Positions 47,001 through 54,933 of a stretch of 64,000 bases of DNA are shown here, in pieces. Within the stretch, counting starts at the first letter, position 1, and every line of letters starts with the position of its first letter. Below the pieces are notes generated by a model. The model saw only the letters and a program-made list of their open reading frames with translations, was not told the origin of the DNA and searched no databases. A program made the translations under genes and the position numbers. The stretch comes from Sphingobacterium arenae (GTDB taxonomy: Bacteria; Bacteroidota; Bacteroidia; Sphingobacteriales; Sphingobacteriaceae): contig NZ_JACNYK010000001.1 of the NCBI RefSeq assembly GCF_014692505.1, positions 124,001 to 188,000 on the forward strand, written 5' to 3'.

Positions 47001-47238
47001 CCTGCTCCAAATATCCTATAGAGGTAAATACGAGTACATCAGTTACCGACGGAACAGCGATCGTATAATAGCCATTGGCGTCTGTACTGGTTTGTTGACT
47101 TGCGCCCCTCACTTTTACCGTGACCCCTGGCATCGGTTTTCTTTCTTCATCATACACCGTACCGGTAATGGTTCGCTCCTGAGCAAAAACACACGGAACG
47201 AAGAAGAGCATCAGCATTAAAGCTTTAAATATCCTCAT
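44062..47238 (-). CDS. SusC/RagA family TonB-linked outer membrane protein (susC-3)
   Basis: 1058 residues, signal peptide ending PCVFAQ. Carboxypeptidase-like domain ITGTVYDEERKPMPGVTVKV at ~25-105, plug with DEVVVIGYGTVKRKDLTGAVASV and KDASSTAIYGARGANGV, barrel ending FGLNVNF. With SusD-3 it forms the third import system of the locus. Its promoter carries the 18-bp operator and a long leader of about 170 nt. Confidence 0.95.
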   Translation of the reverse strand: MRIFKALMLMLFFVPCVFAQERTITGTVYDEERKPMPGVTVKVRGASQQTSTDANGYYTIAVPSVTDVLVFTSIGYLEQEHAIQGNTKISVTMQVDAAGLDEVVVIGYGTVKRKDLTGAVASVDAKTITAAPVSSALEAIQGRVAGLNINTTEGSPDAELTVRVRGGGSITQDNAPLYIVDGFPVNSIADIAPQDIESIDILKDASSTAIYGARGANGVILVTTKGGKSGKTAISFNVFTGSRNLANKQDVLSPLDYVTWQYEHSLLANKPENYTRYFGNYQDIDLYADVEPNDWQEIIFGRTGTTYNQNLNLSGGGEKTRFSVSHSFVKDRAIMQMSDFQRHNANFKLNHKLYDGLTLDIGARYSDTQVNGGGMNEQNEVSSADSRLKYAMLYPPFTVAGLTTSTETDDDFNLYSPIVAISDNDQYYRRKTINLNAALSYQVLPNLRLRSEFGYDNYRNDQDRFYGATTYYVRNVPAADYQGKPALILTNTNRNSWRNTNTATYTLDDMIGEDHKLNVMVGQEYIFTENQVLTNAIHNFPESFSFDDARKLTTQGIPYSVDNNFSPDNKLLSFFGRANYDFKGKYLLSATFRADGSSKFSEDNWWGYFPSVSGAWRLSDEEFLSDAKSWMTDLKLRASYGSAGNDRIPAGLLVQTFNNSTTSWVNGYDNYWAASKTMANPNLKWETTVTRNIGLDFTLWNGRLSGTVDAYLNKTKDLLIAFPVAGTGYDVQYRNLGDTQNKGLEFTLNGKVVQKTNFDLSVNANIAFNRNKVLGLGAIESIPGTSGWASTAIGTDYMVEVGAPIGQMYGYQSGGRYEVSDFERYDAASNQWILKEGVVDGSELVGLIRPGSMKIMDLDGDGKVSVADRTIIGNANALHTGGFSITSRIYNFDLATYFTWSYGNDIYNANKIEYTSTSQYNSRNMIGEVASGSRWTNLRPDGTISNDPAELEAMNANTTMWSPYTRSFTFTDWAVEDGSFLRLSTATIGYTLPQSITSKLKMQNLRIYASGYNLLLFTNYSGFDPEVSTRRKTSLTPGVDYSAYPKSRSFVFGLNVNF

Positions 47239-47414
47239 GATAATTGTTAATAAATGATTAAACTGGTTACATAATTATAAAAGAACGATAATCTCCATGG
47301 AGACTATAAACAAGTTGTATTTCTTTTGGACTTAAACAGATTCAATTGGTCTAAACATCGGGTCTTCTATCGAACAACTTATGTTTATATCATGTTAGCG
47401 TTAATATCCTATCA

Positions 47415-47422
47415 CAATTATA
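47415..47422 (-). promoter_or_regulatory. Putative -7 promoter box of susC-3 operon
   Basis: On the minus strand TATAATTG preceded by TTACCT; same design and same distance to the operator as in the susC-1 and GH105 promoters. The start site would be near 47408. The 326-bp gap also holds a 12-bp palindrome TCTCCATGGAGA at 47292-47303 in the leader. Confidence 0.55.
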
Positions 47423-47467
47423 AGGTAATACAGGTAGTAAACAGCAATAAATAGAAATAAAAACCAC

Positions 47468-47491
47468 GCAAACGTTGCCGGTAACGTTTGC
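47468..47491. promoter_or_regulatory. Palindromic operator upstream of susC-3
   Basis: A 24-bp inverted repeat with one mismatched pair; its core AACGTTGCCGGTAACGTT (47471-47488) matches the sites at 3481 and 38497. The core is 48 bp upstream of the TATAATTG box. It lies between the 3' end of the aconitase gene and susC-3, both on the minus strand, so it serves susC-3. Confidence 0.75.
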
Positions 47492-47564
47492 AGGACAGTA
47501 CAGGACGGCTGTTCGTAACAATTTTACCGTTACGACAACCTTTTAAAATGTTTCATAGCTACGC

Positions 47565-50291
47565 CTACTGGTTTAAGTAGCTCCTTAAAACATAATGAAG
47601 AATACCCCCGTGTTTGAAGTATTCGACATCAATATCTGAATCTAACCGGGCCCTGGCTTCAAATTCAACCGTCTCACCAGATAATTTTACCGCACGTACT
47701 TTTACCATCTTAAACGGTTTCAAATCATTGGTCAATCCGGTTATATTAAACTCTTCTTCACCTGTTAAACCCAGTGAAGCTGCGCTTTCGCCCGGTGGGA
47801 ATTCTATGGGGAGTATTCCCATACCCACCAGATTACTTCTATGGATCCGCTCAAAACTTTCGGCAATTACAGCACGAATACCCAATAGGCGCGAACCTTT
47901 CGCGGCCCAGTCTCTGGAGGAACCGCTTCCGTAGTCTTTGCCCGCGAGCACGACCAAAGGTGTGTTGTCTGATTGATATTTCATCGCCGTATCGAACACG
48001 GTCAGGGTTTCCTTCGTCGGAAAATATACCGAATACCCCCCTTCTTGATCGGTAATCTTGTTTCGAATACGTACGTTCGCAAAAGTTCCCCGCATCATGA
48101 CCTCGTGATTCCCCCTCCGTGACCCATATGAATTAAAATCTTTCCTTTCGATCCCTTTACCCAAAAGATATTTCCCAGCAGCGCTCTTTTCGTTGAAAGA
48201 ACCGGCTGGCGAAATATGGTCGGTTGTAACGGAGTCGCCTAAATATAGAAGAACACGCGCATGCTCAATTTCTGTTAGGGGTGATGGTTCGGTAGGCATA
48301 TCCTTAAAGAAAGGAACTTCCCGAATATAAGTAGAGTCTTTGTCCCAAAAAAACTCTCCTCCCTCTGGAGCTTCGAGTTTTTTCCACTCTTCATCGCCGT
48401 CAAAAATAACATCGTATACGTCTTTAAAGTCTTCTTTCCGCATCGCTTCTTTGATCGTCTGATTAATTTCATCTTGTGTAGGCCAGATATCTTTTAGATA
48501 AATCGGATTGCCGTTCGGATCATAGGATAATGGGTCTTCCATCAGATTTACGTCAACACGACCGATAAGGGCATAGGCGACAACCAACATAGGGGACATC
48601 AAAAAGTTCATTTTCACCTGTGGGTGTACCCGTGCCTCGAAATTCCTATTTCCAGAAAGCACGGATGCCACGACCATTTCACTGTTATCGATCGCGTCTG
48701 CAATATGCGACGGCAACGGCCCACTATTACCTATACACGAGGTGCATCCGTACCCCACCGTATGGAATCGCAAGGCTTCCAAATCCGTGGATAAACCCGA
48801 GCGTTCTAAATATCGCGTGACGACCTTAGATCCCGGTGCCAAGCTTGTTTTCACCCACGATCTTGTACGAAGCCCTTTTTCCACAGCTTTCTTTGCAACT
48901 AAGCCCGCGCCTATCATAACACTTGGGTTCGATGTATTGGTACAACTGGTAATGGCGGCGATCACAATACTCCCATCGCTTAAGCGGTATTCACCATTTT
49001 TTAATTTAACTTTTACGCTCCGCAAATCTGTGGCTTCTATCGCTAAGGTTTCTTTCTGTTCATCCGTTTCTTCTTGAACGAACTGGGTCCCCGACCCTCC
49101 TTCATTTAACCAAGCATGCTCTCTGCGATCATCAAATGCGACGTAATTCCGCTGGAAATCCTTATCAAGGATCGTTCTAAAAGTTGCATCAAGATCTTTA
49201 ACAAGAATTTTATCTTGTGGTCTTTTAGGTCCTGCAACGGTCGGCTCCAAGGTATGGAGATCCAATTCCACGATGCTGGAATACGCAATCTCTTCGTTGC
49301 CCGTGCGCCAAAGCATATTCTCTTGACAATATTCCCGTACTAAATTAATTTGCTCTGGTGATCGGTTCGTGCGTTCCATGTAGTCGAGCGTCTGATCATC
49401 AATCGGAAAATACGTTACCGTACATCCAAATTCTGGAGACATATTGGATATTGTTGCCCGGTCGGTCACCGTCAATTTATCTAAGCCATCACCAAATACT
49501 TCGACGAATTTACCGACTACGCCGGTATCCCTCAATATTTTGGTGATGGACAAAACCATATCCGTCGCGGTACATCCCGCCGGAATTTCGCCGTTGAGCT
49601 TTAGCCCGATAACCTGTGGACATGTAAAATACACGGGCTGACCGAGCATAGCAGCTTCCGCCTCTATACCGCCAACACCCCAGCCGAGTACACCGATCCC
49701 ATTGACCATAGGGGTATGCGAGTCCGTGCCGACCAGCGTATCAGGAAACGCCCAACCGTCCCGCTCGACAATACCTTTGGCCAAATACTCCAGATTGACC
49801 TGATGACAGATCCCCATTCCGGGTGGAACTACCGTCAGGCTAGCTAATCCTTGTTGAGCCCATTTCAATAGTTGGTATCGTTCCGCATTTCGTTCATATT
49901 CCAATTTCACGTTTTCCTGATAAGAATAATCTGTCCCAAAATAATCTACCTGTACAGAATGGTCAATAACAAGATCAACAGGAATAGCTGGATTAATCTT
50001 AATACCATCTCCTCCTCTTCGGACAAACTCTGCCCGGATAGAGGTAATATCAACCACCGCGGGTACACCTGTAAAATCTTGCATCAATACCCTCGCCGGT
50101 TTAAAAGGGATATCCTTATCCGTCCCAGAAGCATCCCAATTAACGAGTGTATCGAGATGGTCATCCGTAACAGCGAAGCCGTCATGATTCCGTAAAACGT
50201 TTTCTAGGAGTATTCGTATTGAAAATGGAAGCCTATGGATATTTTGACCATTTTCCTGGAGATTTTTAAGCGATGCTATTTTGTGTTTCAT
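47565..50291 (-). CDS. acnA: Aconitate hydratase (AcnA/IRP type)
   Basis: 908 residues. It interconverts citrate and isocitrate in the TCA cycle. The three [4Fe-4S] ligands are visible as Cys450 (ITSCTNTSNPS), Cys516 and Cys519 (GYGCTSCIGNSGPL). Other blocks: GTDSHTPMVNGIGVLGWGVGGIEAEAAMLGQP, DSVTTDHISPAG and DYGSGSSRDWAAKG at the start of the mobile domain. Length fits the AcnA class (about 890-910), not AcnB. It stands alone between the pectin locus and a tRNA gene. Confidence 0.97.
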   Translation of the reverse strand: MKHKIASLKNLQENGQNIHRLPFSIRILLENVLRNHDGFAVTDDHLDTLVNWDASGTDKDIPFKPARVLMQDFTGVPAVVDITSIRAEFVRRGGDGIKINPAIPVDLVIDHSVQVDYFGTDYSYQENVKLEYERNAERYQLLKWAQQGLASLTVVPPGMGICHQVNLEYLAKGIVERDGWAFPDTLVGTDSHTPMVNGIGVLGWGVGGIEAEAAMLGQPVYFTCPQVIGLKLNGEIPAGCTATDMVLSITKILRDTGVVGKFVEVFGDGLDKLTVTDRATISNMSPEFGCTVTYFPIDDQTLDYMERTNRSPEQINLVREYCQENMLWRTGNEEIAYSSIVELDLHTLEPTVAGPKRPQDKILVKDLDATFRTILDKDFQRNYVAFDDRREHAWLNEGGSGTQFVQEETDEQKETLAIEATDLRSVKVKLKNGEYRLSDGSIVIAAITSCTNTSNPSVMIGAGLVAKKAVEKGLRTRSWVKTSLAPGSKVVTRYLERSGLSTDLEALRFHTVGYGCTSCIGNSGPLPSHIADAIDNSEMVVASVLSGNRNFEARVHPQVKMNFLMSPMLVVAYALIGRVDVNLMEDPLSYDPNGNPIYLKDIWPTQDEINQTIKEAMRKEDFKDVYDVIFDGDEEWKKLEAPEGGEFFWDKDSTYIREVPFFKDMPTEPSPLTEIEHARVLLYLGDSVTTDHISPAGSFNEKSAAGKYLLGKGIERKDFNSYGSRRGNHEVMMRGTFANVRIRNKITDQEGGYSVYFPTKETLTVFDTAMKYQSDNTPLVVLAGKDYGSGSSRDWAAKGSRLLGIRAVIAESFERIHRSNLVGMGILPIEFPPGESAASLGLTGEEEFNITGLTNDLKPFKMVKVRAVKLSGETVEFEARARLDSDIDVEYFKHGGILHYVLRSYLNQ

Positions 50292-50395
50292 GATGTATGG
50301 GGTATTTCTCTCTTATGGGATAAAACCCAATTTAACAAATATTGTTTACACCTTTCTTTTGTAACGTAATGGTTTTATTCTGATTACCCCCTAAT

Positions 50396-50441
50396 AAAAC
50401 GGGAAAGATGATAGGACATGTCCTATCATCTTTCCCGTTTT
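50396..50441 (-). terminator. 46-bp perfect palindrome, terminator of tRNA-Arg
   Basis: Two perfect 23-bp arms centred on ACATGT, beginning AAAACGGGAAAGATGATAGG and running into TTTT on both strands. It starts 1 bp after the tRNA 3' end and lies upstream of acnA, so it can terminate tRNA transcription (minus strand) and would also work from the other side. Confidence 0.85.
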
Positions 50442-50442
50442 G

Positions 50443-50514
50443 TAGCCCCGAGCAGAATCGAACTGCTATCAAATGTTTAGGAAACATCTATTCTATCCGT
50501 TGAACTACGGGGCC
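50443..50514 (-). tRNA. tRNA-Arg (anticodon CCU)
   Basis: The minus strand folds into a full cloverleaf: acceptor GGCCCCG/CGGGGCT (one G-U at the end), T8 A9, D arm around TTCAACGGATAGAA, anticodon stem GATGT/ACATT with loop TTCCTAA (anticodon CCU, reads AGG), and T arm AGCAG-TTCGATT-CTGCT. No CCA is encoded. 72 nt. Confidence 0.92.
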
Positions 50515-50648
50515 AATCCCAATGGCTACAAAAATACTTTTTTTCTCTAACTTATTATATAATCATTAATTATACCACCCCTAGACAATTTATAGATTTT
50601 GACAATAACACATAGAGATTTGTGATGTATTATTGACAATAAAAAAGC

Positions 50649-50656
50649 TACTTTTG
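50649..50656 (+). promoter_or_regulatory. -7 promoter box of the peroxiredoxin gene
   Basis: TACTTTTG matches TAnnTTTG exactly; the start site would be near 50663, 24 nt before the ATG. Upstream are two copies of TTGACAATAA (50599-50608 and 50633-50642) spaced 34 bp apart. Confidence 0.6.
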
Positions 50657-50686
50657 TAATGCAAAAAAGAACAAAATATAATTATT

Positions 50687-51319
50687 ATGAGTTTTACAGG
50701 TAAAAATTTTCCAAATATTGCAGTTGATGCAATTGACTATCTAGGAGACAACTTCACGATCAACGTATTTGAAAAAGCAAAAGCAGAAAACAAAAAGGTA
50801 TTGTTGTTCTGGTATCCAAAAGATTTTACTTTTGTCTGCCCGACAGAATTACACGCTTTCCAAGAACTTGCAGAAGAATTTGCGAAAAGAAATACAATTG
50901 TAGTAGGTGCTTCCTGCGACTCTGCGGAGGTGCACTTTGCCTGGTTAAACACAGCAAAAGACAACGGCGGTATCGAAGGTGTAGAATACCCGCTTATTGC
51001 GGATACCAACCGCAACTTATCAAGTGTATTGGGCATCTTGGAAATGAAAGAAGTAGAACACCCTGAATACGGTACCTTGGTAGAAGGTTCAGCTGTTTCT
51101 TACCGAGCAACTTATCTTATCGACGAGACCGGTAAAGTATTCCACGAATCTGTAAATGATATGCCATTGGGCCGCAACGTAAAGGAGTATATCCGTTTGA
51201 TTGACGCGTATACACACGTCCAAACACACGGAGAAGTTTGTCCAGCGAACTGGGAAGAGGGTAAGGATGCCATGAACGCTACACGCGAAGGTGTCGCTAC
51301 TTACCTATCTGCAAACTAG
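50687..51319 (+). CDS. 2-Cys peroxiredoxin (AhpC/Prx family)
   Basis: 210 residues, cytoplasmic. It reduces hydrogen and organic peroxides. The peroxidatic Cys51 is in FWYPKDFTFVCPTE and the resolving Cys185 in HGEVCPANW; Arg in the active site follows at SYRATYLID. It resembles the AhpC-like Prx with a typical C-terminal resolving Cys. A thioredoxin gene 63 bp downstream is the likely reductant source, as no AhpF is nearby. Confidence 0.93.
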   Translation: MSFTGKNFPNIAVDAIDYLGDNFTINVFEKAKAENKKVLLFWYPKDFTFVCPTELHAFQELAEEFAKRNTIVVGASCDSAEVHFAWLNTAKDNGGIEGVEYPLIADTNRNLSSVLGILEMKEVEHPEYGTLVEGSAVSYRATYLIDETGKVFHESVNDMPLGRNVKEYIRLIDAYTHVQTHGEVCPANWEEGKDAMNATREGVATYLSAN

Positions 51320-51382
51320 TCAACACAGTATGAAGAAACACGAAAGGAGAGGTTCTCTCTCCTTTCTTAAAATCAAATTTTT

Positions 51383-51697
51383 ATGTTACAGGAATTAGAA
51401 AAAGACGCACTACAAGAAATTGTAGATAGCAACGATACCGTAATGGTTCAGTTTTCAGCATCTTGGTGTGGAAATTGCCGGATCATGAAACCAAAGTTCA
51501 AAAAACTAGCTTCGGAAAACGACAACGTTTCTTTCGTAATTGTTGATGCAGAGAAGTTTCCGGAATCTAGAAAACTTGCAAATGTTAATAACTTGCCTAC
51601 TTTTGCATCCTATAAAAACGGGAAGCTAGTAAATCAAGTACAGACAAATAAAATTGACGGATTAATAGATTTATTAAATGAAGTTACCAGTAATTAA
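51383..51697 (+). CDS. Thioredoxin family protein with WCGNC active site
   Basis: 104 residues, no signal peptide. Thioredoxin fold with FSASWCGNCRIMKPKF (Cys29, Cys32) and cis-Pro in NNLPTFASYKNGKLV. The central dipeptide is Gly-Asn instead of Gly-Pro, which should shift the redox potential. Between the peroxiredoxin gene and the DUF6952 gene, and overlapping the latter by 20 bp, it probably recycles the peroxiredoxin. Confidence 0.9.
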   Translation: MLQELEKDALQEIVDSNDTVMVQFSASWCGNCRIMKPKFKKLASENDNVSFVIVDAEKFPESRKLANVNNLPTFASYKNGKLVNQVQTNKIDGLIDLLNEVTSN

Positions 51698-51935
51698 ACA
51701 CCTTATTGAGTTCATTGAACAAAACGACGCAGATTTCGTATTGGAAACCATCGAAACGCTAGAAGCGTTGACAGAGGTTTCTTCTCTCAAAGATGAAGAA
51801 CTTGATGTAATTGGTGAATTGATATCTAATATGTACGGGGCCGTAGAGGTGAATAAACTGATACAAGAAGGAACTCCTAAAAAAGAGGCATTAAACGGTT
51901 TCATGCAGCGAGTCCTTGGCGCTATTGATAAATAG
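51678..51935 (+). CDS. DUF6952 family small protein
   Basis: 85 residues, acidic and helical (MKLPVIKHLIEFIEQNDADF, ETIETLEALTEVSSLKDEELDVIGELISNMYGAVEV). It belongs to a small Bacteroidota family found next to AhpC/thioredoxin genes; its function is unknown. Its start lies 20 bp inside the thioredoxin gene, a sign of translational coupling, so it likely serves the same redox system. Confidence 0.8.
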   Translation: MKLPVIKHLIEFIEQNDADFVLETIETLEALTEVSSLKDEELDVIGELISNMYGAVEVNKLIQEGTPKKEALNGFMQRVLGAIDK

Positions 51936-52073
51936 AACAGACCGCTTTGTTTATAACTTCATTCATGTGGAAAAGTTTTTTGCCAGCAGGGGATCGAATC
52001 CTATTTATTAATCCTACTTTTACTACATAAGGTTAGTATTTTAAAACTATCGACTGTTCCCGTTTGTTTCTAA

Positions 52074-52164
52074 AATTCGTTGGGCGAATTGGAAGTTTTA
52101 GACAAAAGATTTTTAATTGTTGGTAAAAGGAATCAGAAAATCATCTGGTTCCTTTTATTTTTTT
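52074..52164 (+). terminator. Terminator region of the peroxiredoxin operon
   Basis: The 331-bp gap between DUF6952 and the PIG-L gene holds two hairpins: AATTCG/CGAATT (52074-52090) and a better one, AAAAGGAATCAG/CTGGTTCCTTTT (52125-52156, one G-U, 8-nt loop), followed by ATTTTTTTTC. The second is a convincing intrinsic terminator. Nothing else was seen in this gap; a start for PIG-L before it is therefore unlikely. Confidence 0.75.
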
Positions 52165-52266
52165 CTGAAAGAGCCTGATCTGAACCTTCATGAGAATCTC
52201 ATTACGGTGGGTAATTTTTCATTTGACTATCCATGTTTGTGCAAATATTTCCTATTTTTAGGGATT

Positions 52267-54720
52267 ATGAGACAACATATCATCTGCACTTTTCTTTTAT
52301 TCTTTTTTGCTGTTCATTTTTCGCTAGCTCAACAAACTATATTCCCAAACAGCTCCTCGGCTATTCAATTGCAGATGGAACGACTAAACGTTTTAGGATC
52401 TGCCTTATATTTTGCTGCACACCCTGATGACGAGAACACAAAACTCATATCCTATCTCGCTTCGGAGCGAAAGGTTCGCACAGCTTATCTTTCGCTGACT
52501 CGTGGGGATGGCGGTCAGAACTTAATTGGTACCGAACAGGGGATCGAACTCGGGTTAATACGTACACAAGAGCTTTTACAAGCACGAAAAATCGATGGGG
52601 GCGAACAATATTTTTCATCAGCATTTGATTTTGGCTTTTCCAAAACATACGATGAAACCTTTAATTTTTGGCAAAAACAAGAAGTTTTGCGGGAAGCCGT
52701 TTGGCTTATCCGAAAACTTCAGCCCGATGTAATTATTACGCGCTTTCCGCCAGATGAACGTGGCGGGCATGGCCATCACCAAGCTTCCGCTATACTTGCG
52801 CATGAGGCTTTTGTAGCTGCAGCTGATCCCAAAATTTTTCCAGAGCAATTAAATGAAGTAGAACCGTGGCAGGCCAAGCGCTTGCTCTGGAATACGGCCA
52901 GTTTTATGCGTCTCCAGGGAGATGACTCGAATCGGCTTCGCATTGATATCGGTCAGTATAATCCATTACTAGGTAAATCATACGGGGAACTGTCCGCCAT
53001 CAGTCGCTCACAGCACAAAAGCCAAGGCTTCGGCTCAGCAAGTAGCAATGGCATATCCCTTGAAACATTTGAAAACGTGGCGGGTACTAAAGCCACTGAA
53101 GATCTTTTCGACGACATTGACCTGTCCTGGAACCGAATTCCTCAAAGTGAAACCGTCCAATTGACCATCCAAAAACTCTTGTCCTCTTTCGATGCCAACA
53201 AACCACAGCGCTCTATTCCGCAGCTTGTCACCATATGGCATGAAATCCAAAAACTGGAAGATGGCTACTGGAAAGAAAGAAAGCGCAAAGAGGTAGAAAA
53301 TATTATGCTCGCTTGTGCTGGGATAAAAGTCGAAAGTCTTACACCCAGGTTACGCTGGGTCGAGCAAGAACCGATCAACTTTCAAACGGAAATCATCGTG
53401 CGCAATCCTGATGTCCACGTGGAACTTTTGGGCATCAACGAAAATAAAATTGGACAAACACTCCCGACAAATGAAACGACAACCTTTGAGCAGGTTCTCC
53501 CACCGACAAACATCACCCAACCGTACTGGTTACGCAAACCCTACACGCAGGGTAGATTTGACGTCGATCCGGAAAACTTTGGCTATCCAATGAGCCGTGA
53601 TTTACCCGTCGCTCATATTCACGTTAATCTGGCTGGCATTCCCATTCATATAAAAACACCTATACAATACCGCTATGTCGACCCGGTGAGGGGAGAGGTA
53701 CACGAATATGTGGAAATCGCTCCAGCGGTTACAGCCACCATCGACGTCAATAATCTGCTTGTTCAACAAGGGGAGCGAAAAACGTTGCAGGTCACGTTCC
53801 AAAAGCATGGTAATACCCATGCAGAAACACAGGTCGATATACACCTGTCTTCTACGGGATGGAAGATCTCTCCCGAAAAATTGACTTTATCATTTCCCAA
53901 TGAGCAGAATATCCTTTCGAAAACTATCGAGATAACGAATGTAGATGCCGGACAAAAAGAGGGAATATTAAGCTTCACGGCCAACGGGAAAAGGCTGAAA
54001 GACGTCCGCGAAATTACATACAACCACATTCCACGACAAACCTGGTTCCCCGACGCGGTGACGAAACTAAGCCCCATTAGCTTGGTTAATCCGGTAAAAA
54101 GAGTCGGGTATATTATGGGAGCAGGGGACCTTATTCCGGAAGCTTTGCGAAACATCGGAACTGCAGTCGATCTACTCGATGTAGCCAAAATCAATTCAAG
54201 CGTACTTCAGCAGTACGATGCGGTCGTATTTGGAATTCGCGCTTTAAATGTCCGCACAAATATTACGCAGAAGCTCCCTTTGATTTACGACTACATACGG
54301 GAAGGCGGCGTGGTATTGATGCAATACAACGTAAATTCCAGATTACAAGAAGAACACTTTTCACCTAAACCCGCACCATTCACCATCACCCGCACCAGAG
54401 TAACGGAAGAAGATGCAAATGTTAAATTTACGGACCCCATAGATCCCGTATTGAATTATCCCAATAAGATCACGCACGAAGATTTTGACGGTTGGGTGCA
54501 GGAGCGGGGGCTTTATTTTGCAGAAAATATAGACCCGAATTATAGAACACCGCTGGCTATGGGCGATAAAAATGAACCGCAACACAACGGCGCTTTACTC
54601 CTATATCGAATGGGAAAAGGTAAATTTGTCTATACTTCTTTATCTTTTTTCAGACAATTGCCTGCTGGAGTTCCCGGAGCTAATAGATTATTTGTAAATT
54701 TGTTAGCAAAAGAAAAATAG
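52267..54720 (+). CDS. PIG-L family deacetylase-like protein, secreted
   Basis: 817 residues from the ATG at 52267, which gives a signal peptide (MRQHIICTFLLFFFAVHFSLAQ); an upstream in-frame start at 52117 precedes the terminator and is rejected. PIG-L/LmbE zinc motif AAHPDDEN near 51-57 and GGHGHHQASA near 166-175. Later parts include beta-sandwich modules (TLQVTFQKHGNTHAETQVDIHLSS) and a C-terminal ThuA/GATase-like fold (YDAVVFGIRALNVR, YDYIREGGVVLMQYN). Substrate unknown, probably an N-acetylated sugar. It is followed by three genes ending in a sodium:solute symporter. Confidence 0.87.
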   Translation: MRQHIICTFLLFFFAVHFSLAQQTIFPNSSSAIQLQMERLNVLGSALYFAAHPDDENTKLISYLASERKVRTAYLSLTRGDGGQNLIGTEQGIELGLIRTQELLQARKIDGGEQYFSSAFDFGFSKTYDETFNFWQKQEVLREAVWLIRKLQPDVIITRFPPDERGGHGHHQASAILAHEAFVAAADPKIFPEQLNEVEPWQAKRLLWNTASFMRLQGDDSNRLRIDIGQYNPLLGKSYGELSAISRSQHKSQGFGSASSNGISLETFENVAGTKATEDLFDDIDLSWNRIPQSETVQLTIQKLLSSFDANKPQRSIPQLVTIWHEIQKLEDGYWKERKRKEVENIMLACAGIKVESLTPRLRWVEQEPINFQTEIIVRNPDVHVELLGINENKIGQTLPTNETTTFEQVLPPTNITQPYWLRKPYTQGRFDVDPENFGYPMSRDLPVAHIHVNLAGIPIHIKTPIQYRYVDPVRGEVHEYVEIAPAVTATIDVNNLLVQQGERKTLQVTFQKHGNTHAETQVDIHLSSTGWKISPEKLTLSFPNEQNILSKTIEITNVDAGQKEGILSFTANGKRLKDVREITYNHIPRQTWFPDAVTKLSPISLVNPVKRVGYIMGAGDLIPEALRNIGTAVDLLDVAKINSSVLQQYDAVVFGIRALNVRTNITQKLPLIYDYIREGGVVLMQYNVNSRLQEEHFSPKPAPFTITRTRVTEEDANVKFTDPIDPVLNYPNKITHEDFDGWVQERGLYFAENIDPNYRTPLAMGDKNEPQHNGALLLYRMGKGKFVYTSLSFFRQLPAGVPGANRLFVNLLAKEK

Positions 54721-54735
54721 AAACAATATCGTATA

Positions 54736-54933
54736 ATGGAAAATCAAGTAGAAAACAACGAGAACATAAATGTAAAAGGTATCATCCTATTGTCCGGCAT
54801 CATATTTGGCGGCTTAATCTCCATCATTGCATGTGGGACATTTCTAGGCTTTATATCCGGCGTAGTTATTGGGTTAATTTTTGCTATATTTTTCATCAGC
54901 GTATTTCTCCCACATAAGCCAAGTGACAGATAA
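54736..54933 (+). CDS. Small two-helix membrane protein
   Basis: 65 residues with a polar N-terminus and two membrane segments (IILLSGIIFGGLISIIACG; FISGVVIGLIFAIFFISVFL). It starts 15 bp after the PIG-L stop and is in line with the symporter genes. I do not recognise a family. Gly-rich helices suggest tight packing with itself or with the symporter. Confidence 0.7.
   Translation: MENQVENNENINVKGIILLSGIIFGGLISIIACGTFLGFISGVVIGLIFAIFFISVFLPHKPSDR

Noticed and set aside
51990..52011. GGGGATCGAATCC resembling a tRNA T-arm, as a possible attachment-site remnant
   Set aside because: The T-loop pattern TTCRA is not met, no tRNA body or integrase is nearby, and no matching repeat was found.
52117..52266. 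Upstream extension of the PIG-L gene by 50 residues
   Set aside because: It spans an intrinsic terminator hairpin and would bury the clear signal peptide that starts at 52267.
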